Shown here in pieces: positions 34,816 to 48,172 of a stretch of 64,000 nucleotides of DNA. The stretch covers positions 5,580,001 to 5,644,000 of the forward strand of contig NC_060258.1 in the NCBI RefSeq assembly GCF_921293095.1, in the 5' to 3' direction. Every line of letters starts with the position of its first letter. Within the stretch, counting starts at the first letter, position 1. Origin of the DNA: Ischnura elegans. Lineage: Eukaryota > Arthropoda > Insecta > Odonata > Coenagrionidae. Under the pieces are notes generated by a model. That model worked only from the letters and a program-made list of their open reading frames with translations. It did no database searches and was not told where the DNA came from. A program made the translations under genes and the position numbers.

Positions 34816-35168
34816 TTTTCCTATGGTCTCTTTTCAGATTAAATATAAGCATTTTGCGAGGAACTTGGCGCTTCGCATATTTTCTTTACCCTAAAATCCG
34901 TAATAAACCTTATAAATGAAATATAATGCAATTTTTATTTATATTAACGAACATTTCATACCGTGTGGTATGCTGATACATAAATAATAAACATTGATGC
35001 TCTTAGAGACAACGGCACATCTTTTTTTGCCATCATTAGTATATAGTGGAGGTTTTTTCTCAGATGTAGTTGAGACAGCTATGTTATGAGTGCTAAAGAA
35101 CCCATCGGTACACTATGAATACTAAGTGGAAACTTCGTTAGAAATAATTCTACCGTGATGAAGAAGCA

Positions 35169-35490
35169 ATGTTGCCGAAAATATATTCAGACCTGAAACG
35201 GAAAGATGAGTATATGGAGACTGGACGTCGGTATAAATACGCTGTAATTGATATTTCTGGAACTGGATACCATTACGTCATAGAGGAAACATTTGATGGT
35301 GTCACATTCTGTGTTGTAATCAGAAAACTACACGATAGATTCAACATTTTGCTACATTAGCAGTGCTTCTGACCTACTACTCAGTGAGCAACAACTCAGA
35401 AGCAATGTACTACCAAGTGACGGCACGGTTGAAAATTATCCTGAAGATATAACATTCGATAACGCAGAACAGACGTGAACGTGGAGGAGA
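35169..35490 (+). pseudogene. Unknown coding stretch upstream of the piggyBac 2 transposase
   Basis: The open frame 35169-35360 (KYAVIDISGTGYHYVIEETFDG) is followed, after a one-base shift near 35348, by an open stretch in another frame with SASDLLLSEQQLRS and SDGTVENYPEDITFDNAEQ, ending in a stop near 35478. The acidic second part resembles the N-terminal regions of many piggyBac transposases. I do not recognise the first part. It may be the first exon of the element's gene, joined to 35650-35748 and later exons, or a separate passenger. Nothing else supports a function. Confidence 0.35.
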
Positions 35491-35649
35491 GACGTTCTGA
35501 TATCGGGGAGTGCAATTTTAGCTCAAGTACATTAGGTCAGTGGTATCCACAATGGGAAAAAGAAGACGTCAAGTAGAAATATCTCCTCAATGTCTAGCTA
35601 AGTTTTTTCCTATTTTAATAGTTTGTGTACAGTGCTTATTCTCAAAAGC

Positions 35650-37974
35650 GAATTTTCTATTTAGAGGAATCATCGAAACAAAAATTAAAAAAAATAAGGA
35701 TTGCCAAAAACAAATTGTCATCCACTCCTGAAGTGCAATCAACTCCAGGTAATTATTGCTTTATTCCTTCGTCAGTTTGAGATCACTCGGAAACACTTAG
35801 CAAACGATTAGTTCTTTCACTCTTTGCATTAACGTTTTAGGCTCTGATCCGTCGTTGGATCCTGTTTCTATAAACAAAGAGTCTCCAGCTGGTCCTTCAA
35901 ATGCCTCTTTATCAATACTAGGTAAGAAAATGAAACATTTTTCAAAAATTGATGACAAAGTATCTGCCTGCTAAAATTTGCACCTCCTGTGTATTTTTTA
36001 TTTATATAATATATTTTATTCTGTCAACGAATGTAGGTATGCCTTCAACCATTGCAATTTCGGTATACACAGATAGAAATTTACCAGAAAAAGAAATTGA
36101 AGTGATCCTAGAAGATGATATTTCAGAGGACAGTGATGACAGCTTTCTTCTGAGTAGCGACGATATGGAGGATGATGGTAGCAGGGGCGGATCCAGGATT
36201 TTGTTCTGGGTGGGGCATAACGATTCCTCGTAATACAAAACGAACGCAATCATAATGGGACCGTATTAAAAATCTCGCATATTTTTGAGTGTCTGGGGGG
36301 GGGGGGGGCACGTTCCCCCATGCCCCCCCCTCTGAATCCGCCTATGGATGGTAGCACCGAATCCGAAGACTGCGTGTATCCAGAGGATGATGACGCTTTT
36401 GAAGATTCATCCATAGGTATGTGTGATAGCTCCTCAAGTTCCCTAACCCATGGCTCAACTGTGACTCCGGGTTTGCCTATCCACGCGCGCCGCACTGACC
36501 GCACTTGGTCTATGGAAACACCCGCATTGCCGGAAATGACTTTCACTGGACAGAGAAATTTGAAAGTGAAACCAAATGGAGACACCCAACAGGATTTTTT
36601 TCGTCTGCTTTTTACTGACCAAATAGTAGAAAAAATTATTCAAGAAACAAATAATAACGCGGACCGTTTCTTGAAAGAGAGGCTATCTCCTTGCGCACGC
36701 ATAGGATGCTGGAAACCTGTCACAAAGGATGAGTTTTACGTGTTTATGGGGCTACCACTGCGCATTGGACTGATCCAAATATCCCAGATTCAGGATAAAT
36801 GGCGGAAAGACAAGTTTTATAACATCCCTTTCTTTCCTTCACACATATCTCGGGACAGGTTTCAAATAATTTTAAGAATATTACATTTTGCACCTGCCGA
36901 AGGGACACAAAAACCACGTTTATGTGACCGCCTTCAGAAAATAAGGCCGCTGTTAAATCATTTTGATGACATAATGGATGAAATATATTACCCTTCCCGA
37001 GAATTGAGTATTGACGAGTCTATGATTTTATGGAGGGGGCGACTGTCTTTCAGGCAGTACATCAAAGGAAAAAAAACATAAGTTCGGTGTAAAGCTATAC
37101 ATGCTGGCTGAACCCACTGGCCTAGTCACAAAAATTTTCGTTTACACTGGAGCCGGGGAAAACTCCGAGGGAGGACTTGGGCACGCGGGCTGTGTTGTTC
37201 ATAAACTTTTGCAGGCATATGGAGGAGTAGGACACTGTATTTATGGACAACTACTTCACCAGTGTGGACATTGTTGCAAGTTCAGCAGCATATAAAATTT
37301 TGTGCACTGGCACGTTGAGGAGTAATCGGAAATGTAATCCCGCAGAAGTTACTGGGAAAAAAATAAACAATGGAGAAGTGGTGGAAATGTGGTCGGACGA
37401 CGGGGTTTGTGTGCTAAAATGGAAGGACAAAAGGGAGGTGGCAATGATTAGTACACAGCACTCGGGAAAGTTGGTGAATTGTGTCAGCAAAAGAAAAATT
37501 GAAAGTTGGGTTCCAGAAGCGGTGAGGGAATATAATAAATTCATGGGTGGTGTTAGATCAACTCTTGTCCTACCACATAACCTCAAAAAAGACACTGCGT
37601 TGGTATAAAAAGGTTGCTCTCCATATTGTGCAAATAATGTTACTAAACAGCTTTCAGCTGTACAAAATTTATTCAAAGGGAGAGAAAATGAGTCTACAGA
37701 GTTATAGACTCAGTATTATAGGAAAACTTGTCAGTTTTGGCCGGACTCAGGAAAATGTCATAGTTTCCCAAATAAATACCCAACCACTAGAGATGCACTT
37801 TCCCAAGTTCAACCCCATGACAACTAAAGGGGATAGAAGGAAACAAAAAACTGCCGGGTGCGTACAAAAAAAGGAAAACGCCAGCAAACTATATACCACT
37901 GCCCTGATTGCGCAGAAAATCCTCCTCTTTGCCTAGAAAAGTGCTTCAAAGTGTTTCATGGAAGGATGGATTAA
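35650..37974 (+). pseudogene. PGBD4-like piggyBac transposase, split by predicted introns, a MITE and frameshifts
   Basis: Predicted exons end at 35748, cover 35841-35921 (81 bp) and restart at 36037; both introns (35749-35840 and 35922-36036) are GT-AG and phase 1, joining in a glycine codon. The N-terminal region is acidic (LEDDISEDSDDS). A MITE interrupts it at 36182-36346. The core follows: DFFRLLFTDQIVEKI, FYVFMGLPLRIGL and SRDRFQIILRILHFA. The three catalytic Asp codons are at 37013 (LSIDESM), 37246 (FMDNYFTS) and 37556 (MGGV then DQL). The C-terminus has a cysteine-rich zinc motif (CPDC, LCLEKCF, VFH) and ends at TAA 37972-37974. Frameshifts lie in the A-run at 37069-37076, near 37240, at about 37553 and near 37860, so this copy is dead. 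Confidence 0.88.
36182..36346. mobile_element. 165-bp hAT-type MITE inside the piggyBac 2 transposase
   Basis: The left end CAGGGGCGGATCCAG and the right end, read on the minus strand, CATAGGCGGATTCAG match at 12 of 15 positions. A perfect 8-bp target duplication, GATGGTAG, flanks it (36174-36181 and 36347-36354). Leaving out the insert and one duplicate returns the transposase frame without a shift across the acidic region. It contains a long G-run (about 36294-36308) and C-runs (36314-36330). It has no coding capacity. Confidence 0.88.
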
Positions 37975-38840
37975 ATTACGTGCATCATGCTTGGAGGATA
38001 TGTTTCAGATTTGTTTGTTTATGTGAGTGTTTTTATCATATTCCTGTATATTTACTGACGATCTCTTTTTTAATGGTCATAAAACCTGATAAACAATTTG
38101 TAAAAGTCCTTCAATTTTTATTACTTTATTAGCTAAGAATGCAAATTGTTAATCTAAATCTGAGATATATACATATTATCCTAAAAATTAAACTTTTACC
38201 AATTTATTACTGTATTTTCAACATAGAGGAGTGCATAAATGGTATTATACCTCTACTCTTTTCCACCACTCTTCAAGAACCGTCGAGTGAATAACCATTC
38301 AAGTGGGGAGTATAAAAGATCTAAAGGTCTAAGATTGGTTTCCAAGGTAAGTATAATGAGACTAGGCATAAAAAGTACCTAATACCGGTATTTACCTAAA
38401 ATATGTGCAGAAGATCAACATCAAAATGTATATTCCCCCAAGCTAAGGTGAACGTCCAAAAATGTTTTGTGTAAAAAATGTACGATAAAAAAGAACGTCA
38501 GATGGGATTCCGAGTTCAAATATTCAGTAAATGGTACGAAGCTAGTAATTCAATACAAATTAACTATCTAATTGTTTAAATAATCCATATATAGCGTCTA
38601 AATAAGATGCATTTAAGCATTAGTGAATTCACAACACCATGTGATGCGGGTTGCATAACCACGGGCCATCGTCAACGGCGGACCACGTCGATCGACGTGG
38701 AAAATAAATTATCTAATTTTACCGAAAAAAAATTGAAAATTTTAGTTTGGCGATACTGGCTGTTCATTACATCCGATTTCAGACCTGTTGGCGAGAAAAA
38801 AAATTTCCGCATTTGTGGATCATACGGCACCTGAATAGTC
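37975..38840. other. 3' part of piggyBac 2, non-coding
   Basis: AT-rich sequence after the transposase stop. Open frames up to 75 codons overlap on both strands without recognisable motifs. The palindrome at 38683-38700 and the motif ATGCGGGTTGCATA (38644-38657), also present near 2434-2447, are the only structured parts noticed. Confidence 0.5.
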
Positions 38841-41800
38841 GCAGTCAAAGTGTTAAGCAATATCCCATTCAAATGGGGAGTCACTCAAAAAAGTCGAAAA
38901 TCAGATTATCTCAAAAATCCCTGTTTAACTAACGAAAACCATGGCGACAGTTTTAATACGTTCTATATCAAAGACACAATGCTATTTGAATGCTCCCGTG
39001 ATCATATTTTCGATCGCAGTGTGGAATGCAAATTTAAAAATATCACGTAGGAACGTAGAATTCTGATCTGAACGAAAAAATGACTGTCGCAAATATCGTT
39101 GATACATGAAAAATGTCACGTAAGGCAGTATGAGGACCTTAATTGACTAGGATTTAAACATATTTGATCGTTCTCGCATTCATATTGATCACTTTATTGT
39201 CTCATGTAAGTTAAGCGATATCCCATTCAAATGGGGAGTCACTCAAAAAAGTCAAAAATCAGACTATCTCAAAAATCCCTGTTTAACTAACGAAAACCAT
39301 GGCGACAGTTTTAATACGTTCTATAACAAAGACACAATGCTATTTGAATGCTCCCGTGATCATATTTTCGATCGCAGTGTGGAATGCAAATTTAAAAATA
39401 TCACGTTGGAACGTAAGAATTCTGATCTGAACGAAAAAATGACTGTCGCAAATATCGTTGATACATGAAAAATGTCACGTAAGGCAGTATGAGGACCTTA
39501 ATTGACTAGGATTTAAACATATTTGATCGTTCTCGCATTCATATTGATCACTTTATTGTCTCATGTAAGTTAAGCGATATCCCATTCAAATGGGGAGTCA
39601 CTCAAAAAAGTCAAAAATCAGACTATCTCAAAAATCCCTGTTTAACTAACGAAAACCATGGCGACAGTTTTAATACGTTCTATAACAAAGACACAATGCT
39701 ATTTGAATTATCCCGTGATCATATTTTCGATCGCAGTGTGGAATGCAAATTTAAAAATGTCACGTTGGAACGTAGAATTCTGATCTGAACGAAAAAATGA
39801 CTGTCGCAAATATCGTTGATACATGAAAAATGTCACGTAAGGCAGTATGAGGACCTTAATTGACTAGGATTTAAACATATTTGATCGTTCTCGCATTCAT
39901 ATTGATCACTTTAATGTCTCATGTAAGTTAAGCAATATCCCATTCAAATGGGGAGTCACTCAAAAAAGTCGAAAATCAGATTATCTCAAAAATCCCTGTT
40001 TAACTAACGAAAACCATGGCGACAGTTTTAATACGTTCTATAACAAAGACACAATGCTATTTGAATGCTACCGTGATCATATTTTCGATCGCAGTGTGGA
40101 ATGCAAATTTAAAAATATCACGTAGGAACGTAGAATTCTGATCTGAACGAAAAAATGACTGTCGCAAATATCGTTGATACATGAAAAATGTCACGTAAGG
40201 CAGTATGAGGACCTTAATTGACTAGGATTTAAACATATTTGATCGTTCTCGCATTCATATTGATCACTTTATTGTCTCATGTAAGTTAAGCGATATCCCA
40301 TTCAAATGGGGAGTCACTCAAAAAAGTCAAAAATCAGACTATCTCAAAAATCCCTGTTTAACTAACGAAAACCATGGCGACAGTTTTAATACGTTCTATA
40401 ACAAAGACACAATGCTATTTGAATGCTCCCGTGATCATATTTTCGATCGCAGTGTGGAATGCAAATTTAAAAATATCACGTTGGAACGTAAGAATTCTGA
40501 TCTGAACGAAAAAATGACTGTCGCAAATATCGTTGATACATGAAAAATGTCACGTAAGGCAGTATGAGGACCTTAATTGACTAGGATTTAAACATATTTG
40601 ATCGTTCTCGCATTCATATTGATCACTTTATTGTCTCATGTAAGTTAAGCGATATCCCATTCAAATGGGGAGTCACTCAAAAAAGTCAAAAATCAGACTA
40701 TCTCAAAAATCCCTGTTTAACTAACGAAAACCATGGCGACAGTTTTAATACGTTCTATAACAAAGACACAATGCTATTTGAATTATCCCGTGATCATATT
40801 TTCGATCGCAGTGTGGAATGCAAATTTAAAAATGTCACGTTGGAACGTAGAATTCTGATCTGAACGAAAAAATGACTGTCGCAAATATCGTTGATACATG
40901 AAAAATGTCACGTAAGGCAGTATGAGGACCTTAATTGACTAGGATTTAAACATATTTGATCGTTCTCGCATTCATATTGATCACTTTAATGTCTCATGTA
41001 AGTTAAGCAATATCCCATTCAAATGGGGAGTCACTCAAAAAAGTCGAAAATCAGATTATCTCAAAAATCCCTGTTTAACTAACGAAAACCATGGCGACAG
41101 TTTTAATACGTTCTATATCAAAGACACAATGCTATTGGAATGCTCCCGTGATCATATTTTCGATCGCAGTGTGGAATGCAAATTTAAAAATATCACGTTG
41201 GAACGTAAGAATTCTGATCTGAACGAAAAAATGACTGTCGCAAATATCGTTGATACATGAAAAATGTCACGTAAGGCAGTATGAGGACCTTAATTGACTA
41301 GGATTTAAACATATTTGATCGTTCTCGCATTCATATTGATCACTTTAATGTCTCATGTAAGTTAAGCAATATCCCATTCAAATGGGGAGTCACTCAAAAA
41401 AGTCGAAAATCAGATTATCTCAAAAATCCCTGTTTAACTAACGAAAACCATGGCGACAGTTTTAATACGTTCTATATCAAAGACACAATGCTATTTGAAT
41501 GCTCCCGTGATCATATTTTCGATCGCAGTGTGGAATGCAAATTTAAAAATATCACGTAGGAACGTAGAATTCTGATCTGAACGAAAAAATGACTGTCGCA
41601 AATATCGTTGATACATGAAAAATGTCACGTAAGGCAGTATGAGGACCTTAATTGACTAGGATTTAAACATATTTGATCGTTCTCGCATTCATATTGATCA
41701 CTTTATTGTCTCATGTAAGTTAAGCGATATCCCATTCAAATGGGGAGTCACTCAAAAAAGTCAAAAATCAGACTATCTCAAAAATCCCTGTTTAACTAAC

Positions 41801-42795
41801 GAAAACCATGGCGACAGTTTTAATACGTTCTATAACAAAGACACAATGCTATTTGAATGCTACCGTGATCATATTTTCGATCGCAGTGTGGAATGCAAAT
41901 TTAAAAATATCACGTTGGAACGTAAGAATTCTGATCTGAACGAAAAAATGACTGTCGCAAATATCGTTGATACATGAAAAATGTCACGTAAGGCAGTATG
42001 AGGACCTTAATTGACTAGGATTTAAACATATTTGATCGTTCTCGCATTCATATTGATCACTTTATTGTCTCATGTAAGTTAAGCGATATCCCATTCAAAT
42101 GGGGAGTCACTCAAAAAAGTCAAAAATCAGACTATCTCAAAAATCCCTGTTTAACTAACGAAAACCATGGCGACAGTTTTAATACGTTCTATAACAAAGA
42201 CACAATGCTATTTGAATTATCCCGTGATCATATTTTCGATCGCAGTGTGGAATGCAAATTTAAAAATGTCACGTTGGAACGTAGAATTCTGATCTGAACG
42301 AAAAAATGACTGTCGCAAATATCGTTGATACATGAAAAATGTCACGTAAGGCAGTATGAGGACCTTAATTGACTAGGATTTAAACATATTTGATCGTTCT
42401 CGCATTCATATTGATCACTTTAATGTCTCATGTAAGTTAAGCAATATCCCATTCAAATGGGGAGTCACTCAAAAAAGTCGAAAATCAGATTATCTCAAAA
42501 ATCCCTGTTTAACTAACGAAAACCATGGCGACAGTTTTAATACGTTCTATATCAAAGACACAATGCTATTGGAATGCTCCCGTGATCATATTTTCGATCG
42601 CAGTGTGGAATGCAAATTTAAAAATATCACGTTGGAACGTAAGAATTCTGATCTGAACGAAAAAATGACTGTCGCAAATATCGTTGATACATGAAAAATG
42701 TCACGTAAGGCAGTATGAGGACCTTAATTGACTAGGATTTAAACATATTTGATCGTTCTCGCATTCATATTGATCACTTTAATGTCTCATGTAAG

Positions 42796-44588
42796 TTAAG
42801 CAATATCCCATTCAAATGGGGAGTCACTCAAAAAAGTCGAAAATCAGATTATCTCAAAAATCCCTGTTTAACTAACGAAAACCATGGCGACAGTTTTAAT
42901 ACGTTCTATATCAAAGACACAATGCTATTTGAATGCTCCCGTGATCATATTTTCGATCGCAGTGTGGAATGCAAATTTAAAAATATCACGTAGGAACGTA
43001 GAATTCTGATCTGAACGAAAAAATGACTGTCGCAAATATCGTTGATACATGAAAAATGTCACGTAAGGCAGTATGAGGACCTTAATTGACTAGGATTTAA
43101 ACATATTTGATCGTTCTCGCATTCATATTGATCACTTTATTGTCTCATGTAAGTTAAGCGATATCCCATTCAAATGGGGAGTCACTCAAAAAAGTCAAAA
43201 ATCAGACTATCTCAAAAATCCCTGTTTAACTAACGAAAACCATGGCGACAGTTTTAATACGTTCTATAACAAAGACACAATGCTATTTGAATGCTACCGT
43301 GATCATATTTTCGATCGCAGTGTGGAATGCAAATTTAAAAATATCACGTTGGAACGTAAGAATTCTGATCTGAACGAAAAAATGACTGTCGCAAATATCG
43401 TTGATACATGAAAAATGTCACGTAAGGCAGTATGAGGACCTTAATTGACTAGGATTTAAACATATTTGATCGTTCTCGCATTCATATTGATCACTTTAAT
43501 GTCTCATGTAAGTTAAGCGATATCCCATTCAAATGGGGAGTCACTCAAAAAAGTCAAAAATCACACTATCTCAAAAATCCCTGTTTAACTAACGAAAACC
43601 ATGGCGACAGTTTTAATACGTTCTATAACAAAGACACAATGCTATTTGAATGCTACCGTGATCATATTTTCGATCGCAGTGTGGAATGCAAATTTAAAAA
43701 TGTCACGTTGGAACGTAGAATTCTGATCTGAACGAAAAAATGACTGTCGCAAATATCGTTGATACATGAAAAATGTCACGTAAGGCAGTATGAGGACCTT
43801 AATTGACTAGGATTTAAACATATTTGATCGTTCTCGCATTCATATTGATCACTTTATTGTCTCATGTAAGTTAAGCGATATCCCATTCAAATGGGGAGTC
43901 ACTCAAAAAAGTCAAAAATCAGACTATCTCAAAAATCCCTGTTTATCTAACTAAAACCATGGCGACAGTTTTAATACGTTCTATAACAAAGACACAATGC
44001 TATTTGAATGCTACCGTGATCATATTTTCGATCGCAGTGTGGAATGCAAATTTAAAAATATCACGTTGGAACGTAAGAATTCTGATCTGAACGAAAAAAT
44101 GACTGTCGCAAATATCGTTGATACATGAAAAATGTCACGTAAGGCAGTATGAGGACCTTAATTGACTAGGATTTAAACATATTTGATCGTTCTCGCATTC
44201 ATATTGATCACTTTATTGTCTCATGTAAGTTAAGCGATATCCCATTCAAATGGGGAGTCACTCAAAAAAGTCAAAAATCAGACTATCTCAAAAATCCCTG
44301 TTTAACTAACGAAAACCATGGCGACAGTTTTAATACGTTCTATAACAAAGACACAATGCTATTCGAATGCTACCGTGATCATATTTTCGATCGCAGTGTG
44401 GAATGCAAATTTAAAAATATCACGTTGGAACGTAAGAATTCTGATCTGAACGAAAAAATGACTGTCGCAAATATCGTTGATACATGAAAAATGTCACGTA
44501 AGGCAGTATGAGGACCTTAATTGACTAGGATTTAAACATATTTGATCGTTCTCGCATTCATATTGATCACTTTAATGTCTCATGTAAG
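42796..44588. repeat. Satellite 3 five-monomer unit, copy 1 (1793 bp)
   Basis: A type A monomer at 42796 is followed by four CTACCG-type monomers, the last with TTCGAATGCTACC, before the next A at 44589 (1793 bp). The same order and length recur at 54266-56058. The monomer at about 43871 has private changes (TTTATCTAACTAAAACC). Confidence 0.85.
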
Positions 44589-47500
44589 TTAAGCAATATC
44601 CCATTCAAATGGGGAGTCACTCAAAAAAGTCGAAAATCAGATTATCTCAAAAATCCCTGTTTAACTAACGAAAACCATGGCGACAGTTTTAATACGTTCT
44701 ATATCAAAGACACAATGCTATTTGAATGCTCCCGTGATCATATTTTCGATCGCAGTGTGGAATGCAAATTTAAAAATATCACGTAGGAACGTAGAATTCT
44801 GATCTGAACGAAAAAATGACTGTCGCAAATATCGTTGATACATGAAAAATGTCACGTAAGGCAGTATGAGGACCTTAATTGACTAGGATTTAAACATATT
44901 TGATCGTTCTCGCATTCATATTGATCACTTTATTGTCTCATGTAAGTTAAGCGATATCCCATTCAAATGGGGAGTCACTCAAAAAAGTCAAAAATCAGAC
45001 TATCTCAAAAATCCCTGTTTAACTAACGAAAACCATGGCGACAGTTTTAATACGTTCTATAACAAAGACACAATGCTATTTGAATTATCCCGTGATCATA
45101 TTTTCGATCGCAGTGTGGAATGCAAATTTAAAAATGTCACGTTGGAACGTAGAATTCTGATCTGAACGAAAAAATGACTGTCGCAAATATCGTTGATACA
45201 TGAAAAATGTCACGTAAGGCAGTATGAGGACCTTAATTGACTAGGATTTAAACATATTTGATCGTTCTCGCATTCATATTGATCACTTTAATGTCTCATG
45301 TAAGTTAAGCAATATCCCATTCAAATGGGGAGTCACTCAAAAAAGTCGAAAATCAGATTATCTCAAAAATCCCTGTTTAACTAACGAAAACCATGGCGAC
45401 AGTTTTAATACGTTCTATAACAAAGACACAATGCTATTTGAATTATCCCGTGATCATATTTTCGATCGCAGTGTGGAATGCAAATTTAAAAATGTCACGT
45501 TGGAACGTAGAATTCTGATCTGAACGAAAAAATGACTGTCGCAAATATCGTTGATACATGAAAAATGTCACGTAAGGCAGTATGAGGACCTTAATTGACT
45601 AGGATTTAAACATATTTGATCGTTCTCGCATTCATATTGATCACTTTAATGTCTCATGTAAGTTAAGCAATATCCCATTCAAATGGGGAGTCACTCAAAA
45701 AAGTCGAAAATCAGATTATCTCAAAAATCCCTGTTTAACTAACGAAAACCATGGCGACAGTTTTAATACGTTCTATAACAAAGACACAATGCTATTTGAA
45801 TGCTACCGTGATCATATTTTCGATCGCAGTGTGGAATGCAAATTTAAAAATATCACGTTGGAACGTAAGAATTCTGATCTGAACGAAAAAATGACTGTCG
45901 CAAATATCGTTGATACATGAAAAATGTCACGTAAGGCAGTATGAGGACCTTAATTGACTAGGATTTAAACATATTTGATCGTTCTCGCATTCATATTGAT
46001 CACTTTAATGTCTCATGTAAGTTAAGCGATATCCCATTCAAATGGGGAGTCACTCAAAAAAGTCAAAAATCAGACTATCTCAAAAATCCCTGTTTAACTA
46101 ACGAAAACCATGGCGACAGTTTTAATACGTTCTATAACAAAGACACAATGCTATTTGAATGCTACCGTGATCATATTTTCGATCGCAGTGTGGAATGCAA
46201 ATTTAAAAATGTCACGTTGGAACGTAGAATTCTGATCTGAACGAAAAAATGACTGTCGCAAATATCGTTGATACATGAAAAATGTCACGTAAGGCAGTAT
46301 GAGGACCTTAATTGACTAGGATTTAAACATATTTGATCGTTCTCGCATTCATATTGATCACTTTATTGTCTCATGTAAGTTAAGCGATATCCCATTCAAA
46401 TGGGGAGTCACTCAAAAAAGTCAAAAATCAGACTATCTCAAAAATCCCTGTTTAACTAACGAAAACCATGGCGACAGTTTTAATACGTTCTATAACAAAG
46501 ACACAATGCTATTTGAATGCTACCGTGATCATATTTTCGATCGCAGTGTGGAATGCAAATTTAAAAATATCACGTTGGAACGTAAGAATTCTGATCTGAA
46601 CGAAAAAATGACTGTCGCAAATATCGTTGATACATGAAAAATGTCACGTAAGGCAGTATGAGGACCTTAATTGACTAGGATTTAAACATATTTGATCGTT
46701 CTCGCATTCATATTGATCACTTTATTGTCTCATGTAAGTTAAGCGATATCCCATTCAAATGGGGAGTCACTCAAAAAAGTCAAAAATCAGACTATCTCAA
46801 AAATCCCTGTTTAACTAACGAAAACCATGGCGACAGTTTTAATACGTTCTATAACAAAGACACAATGCTATTCGAATGCTACCGTGATCATATTTTCGAT
46901 CGCAGTGTGGAATGCAAATTTAAAAATATCACGTTGGAACGTAAGAATTCTGATCTGAACGAAAAAATGACTGTCGCAAATATCGTTGATACATGAAAAA
47001 TGTCACGTAAGGCAGTATGAGGACCTTAATTGACTAGGATTTAAACATATTTGATCGTTCTCGCATTCATATTGATCACTTTAATGTCTCATGTAAGTTA
47101 AGCAATATCCCATTCAAATGGGGAGTCACTCAAAAAAGTCGAAAATCAGATTATCTCAAAAATCCCTGTTTAACTAACGAAAACCATGGCGACAGTTTTA
47201 ATACGTTCTATATCGAAGACACAATGCTATTTGAATGCTCCCGTGATCATATTTTCGATCGCAGTGTGGAATGCAAATTTAAAAATATCACGTAGGAACG
47301 TAGAATTCTGATCTGAACGAAAAAATGACTGTCGCAAATATCGTTGATACATGAAAAATGTCACGTAAGGCAGTATGAGGACCTTAATTGACTAGGATTT
47401 AAACATATTTGATCGTTCTCGCATTCATATTGATCACTTTATTGTCTCATGTAAGTTAAGCGATATCCCATTCAAATGGGGAGTCACTCAAAAAAGTCAA

Positions 47501-48172
47501 AAATCAGACTATCTCAAAAATCCCTGTTTAACTAACGAAAACCATGGCGACAGTTTTAATACGTTCTATAACAAAGACACAATGCTAACCGAATGCTACC
47601 GTGATCATATTTTCGATCGCAGTGTGGAATGCAAATTTAAAAATATCACGTTGGAACGTAAGAATTCTGATCTGAACGAAAAAATGACTGTCGCAAATAT
47701 CGTTGATACATGAAAAATGTCACGTAAGGCAGTATGAGGACCTTAATTGACTAGGATTTAAACATATTTGATCGTTCTCGCATTCATATTGATCACTTTA
47801 ATGTCTCATGTAAGTTAAGCAATATCCCATTCAAATGGGGAGTCACTCAAAAAAGTCGAAAATCAGATTATCTCAAAAATCCCTGTTTAACTAACGAAAA
47901 CCATGGCGACAGTTTTAATACGTTCTATAACAAAGACACAATGCTATTTGAATTATCCCGTGATCATATTTTCGATCGCAGTGTGGAATGCAAATTTAAA
48001 AATGTCACGTTGGAACGTAGAATTCTGATCTGAACGAAAAAATGACTGTCGCAAATATCGTTGATACATGAAAAATGTCACGTAAGGCAGTATGAGGACC
48101 TTAATTGACTAGGATTTAAACATATTTGATCGTTCTCGCATTCATATTGATCACTTTAATGTCTCATGTAAG

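Larger units (their letters stand above)
34816..38852 (+). mobile_element. piggyBac element 2 (PGBD4-like), left end in gap
   Basis: It carries a spliced, PGBD4-like transposase (below) and ends on the right with GCAGTCAAAGTG followed by TTAA (38853-38856), where satellite 3 begins. Because each satellite 3 monomer contains GTAAGTTAAGC, the TTAA is the satellite's own target site. A palindrome, CCACGTCGATCGACGTGG (38683-38700), lies about 150 bp inside the end, like the palindromes near other TTAA-element ends in this window. The right-end motif matches the ends at 2232 and 6163. The assignment of this end to the transposase is inferred, because the left end is not in the window. Confidence 0.7.

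Noticed and set aside
34204..34852. Long open frames across the N stretch (212 and 189 codons)
   Set aside because: They are open only because N carries no stop codons. The real sequence is unknown.
36002..36643. Minus-strand frames across the piggyBac 2 N-terminal region
   Set aside because: They run antisense to the recognised transposase and through the MITE, with no motif of their own.
38290..38320. Satellite 3-like CCATTCAAGTGGGGAGT inside piggyBac 2
   Set aside because: The match stops on both sides after about 17 bases and no period follows. Chance or a tiny relic cannot be separated.
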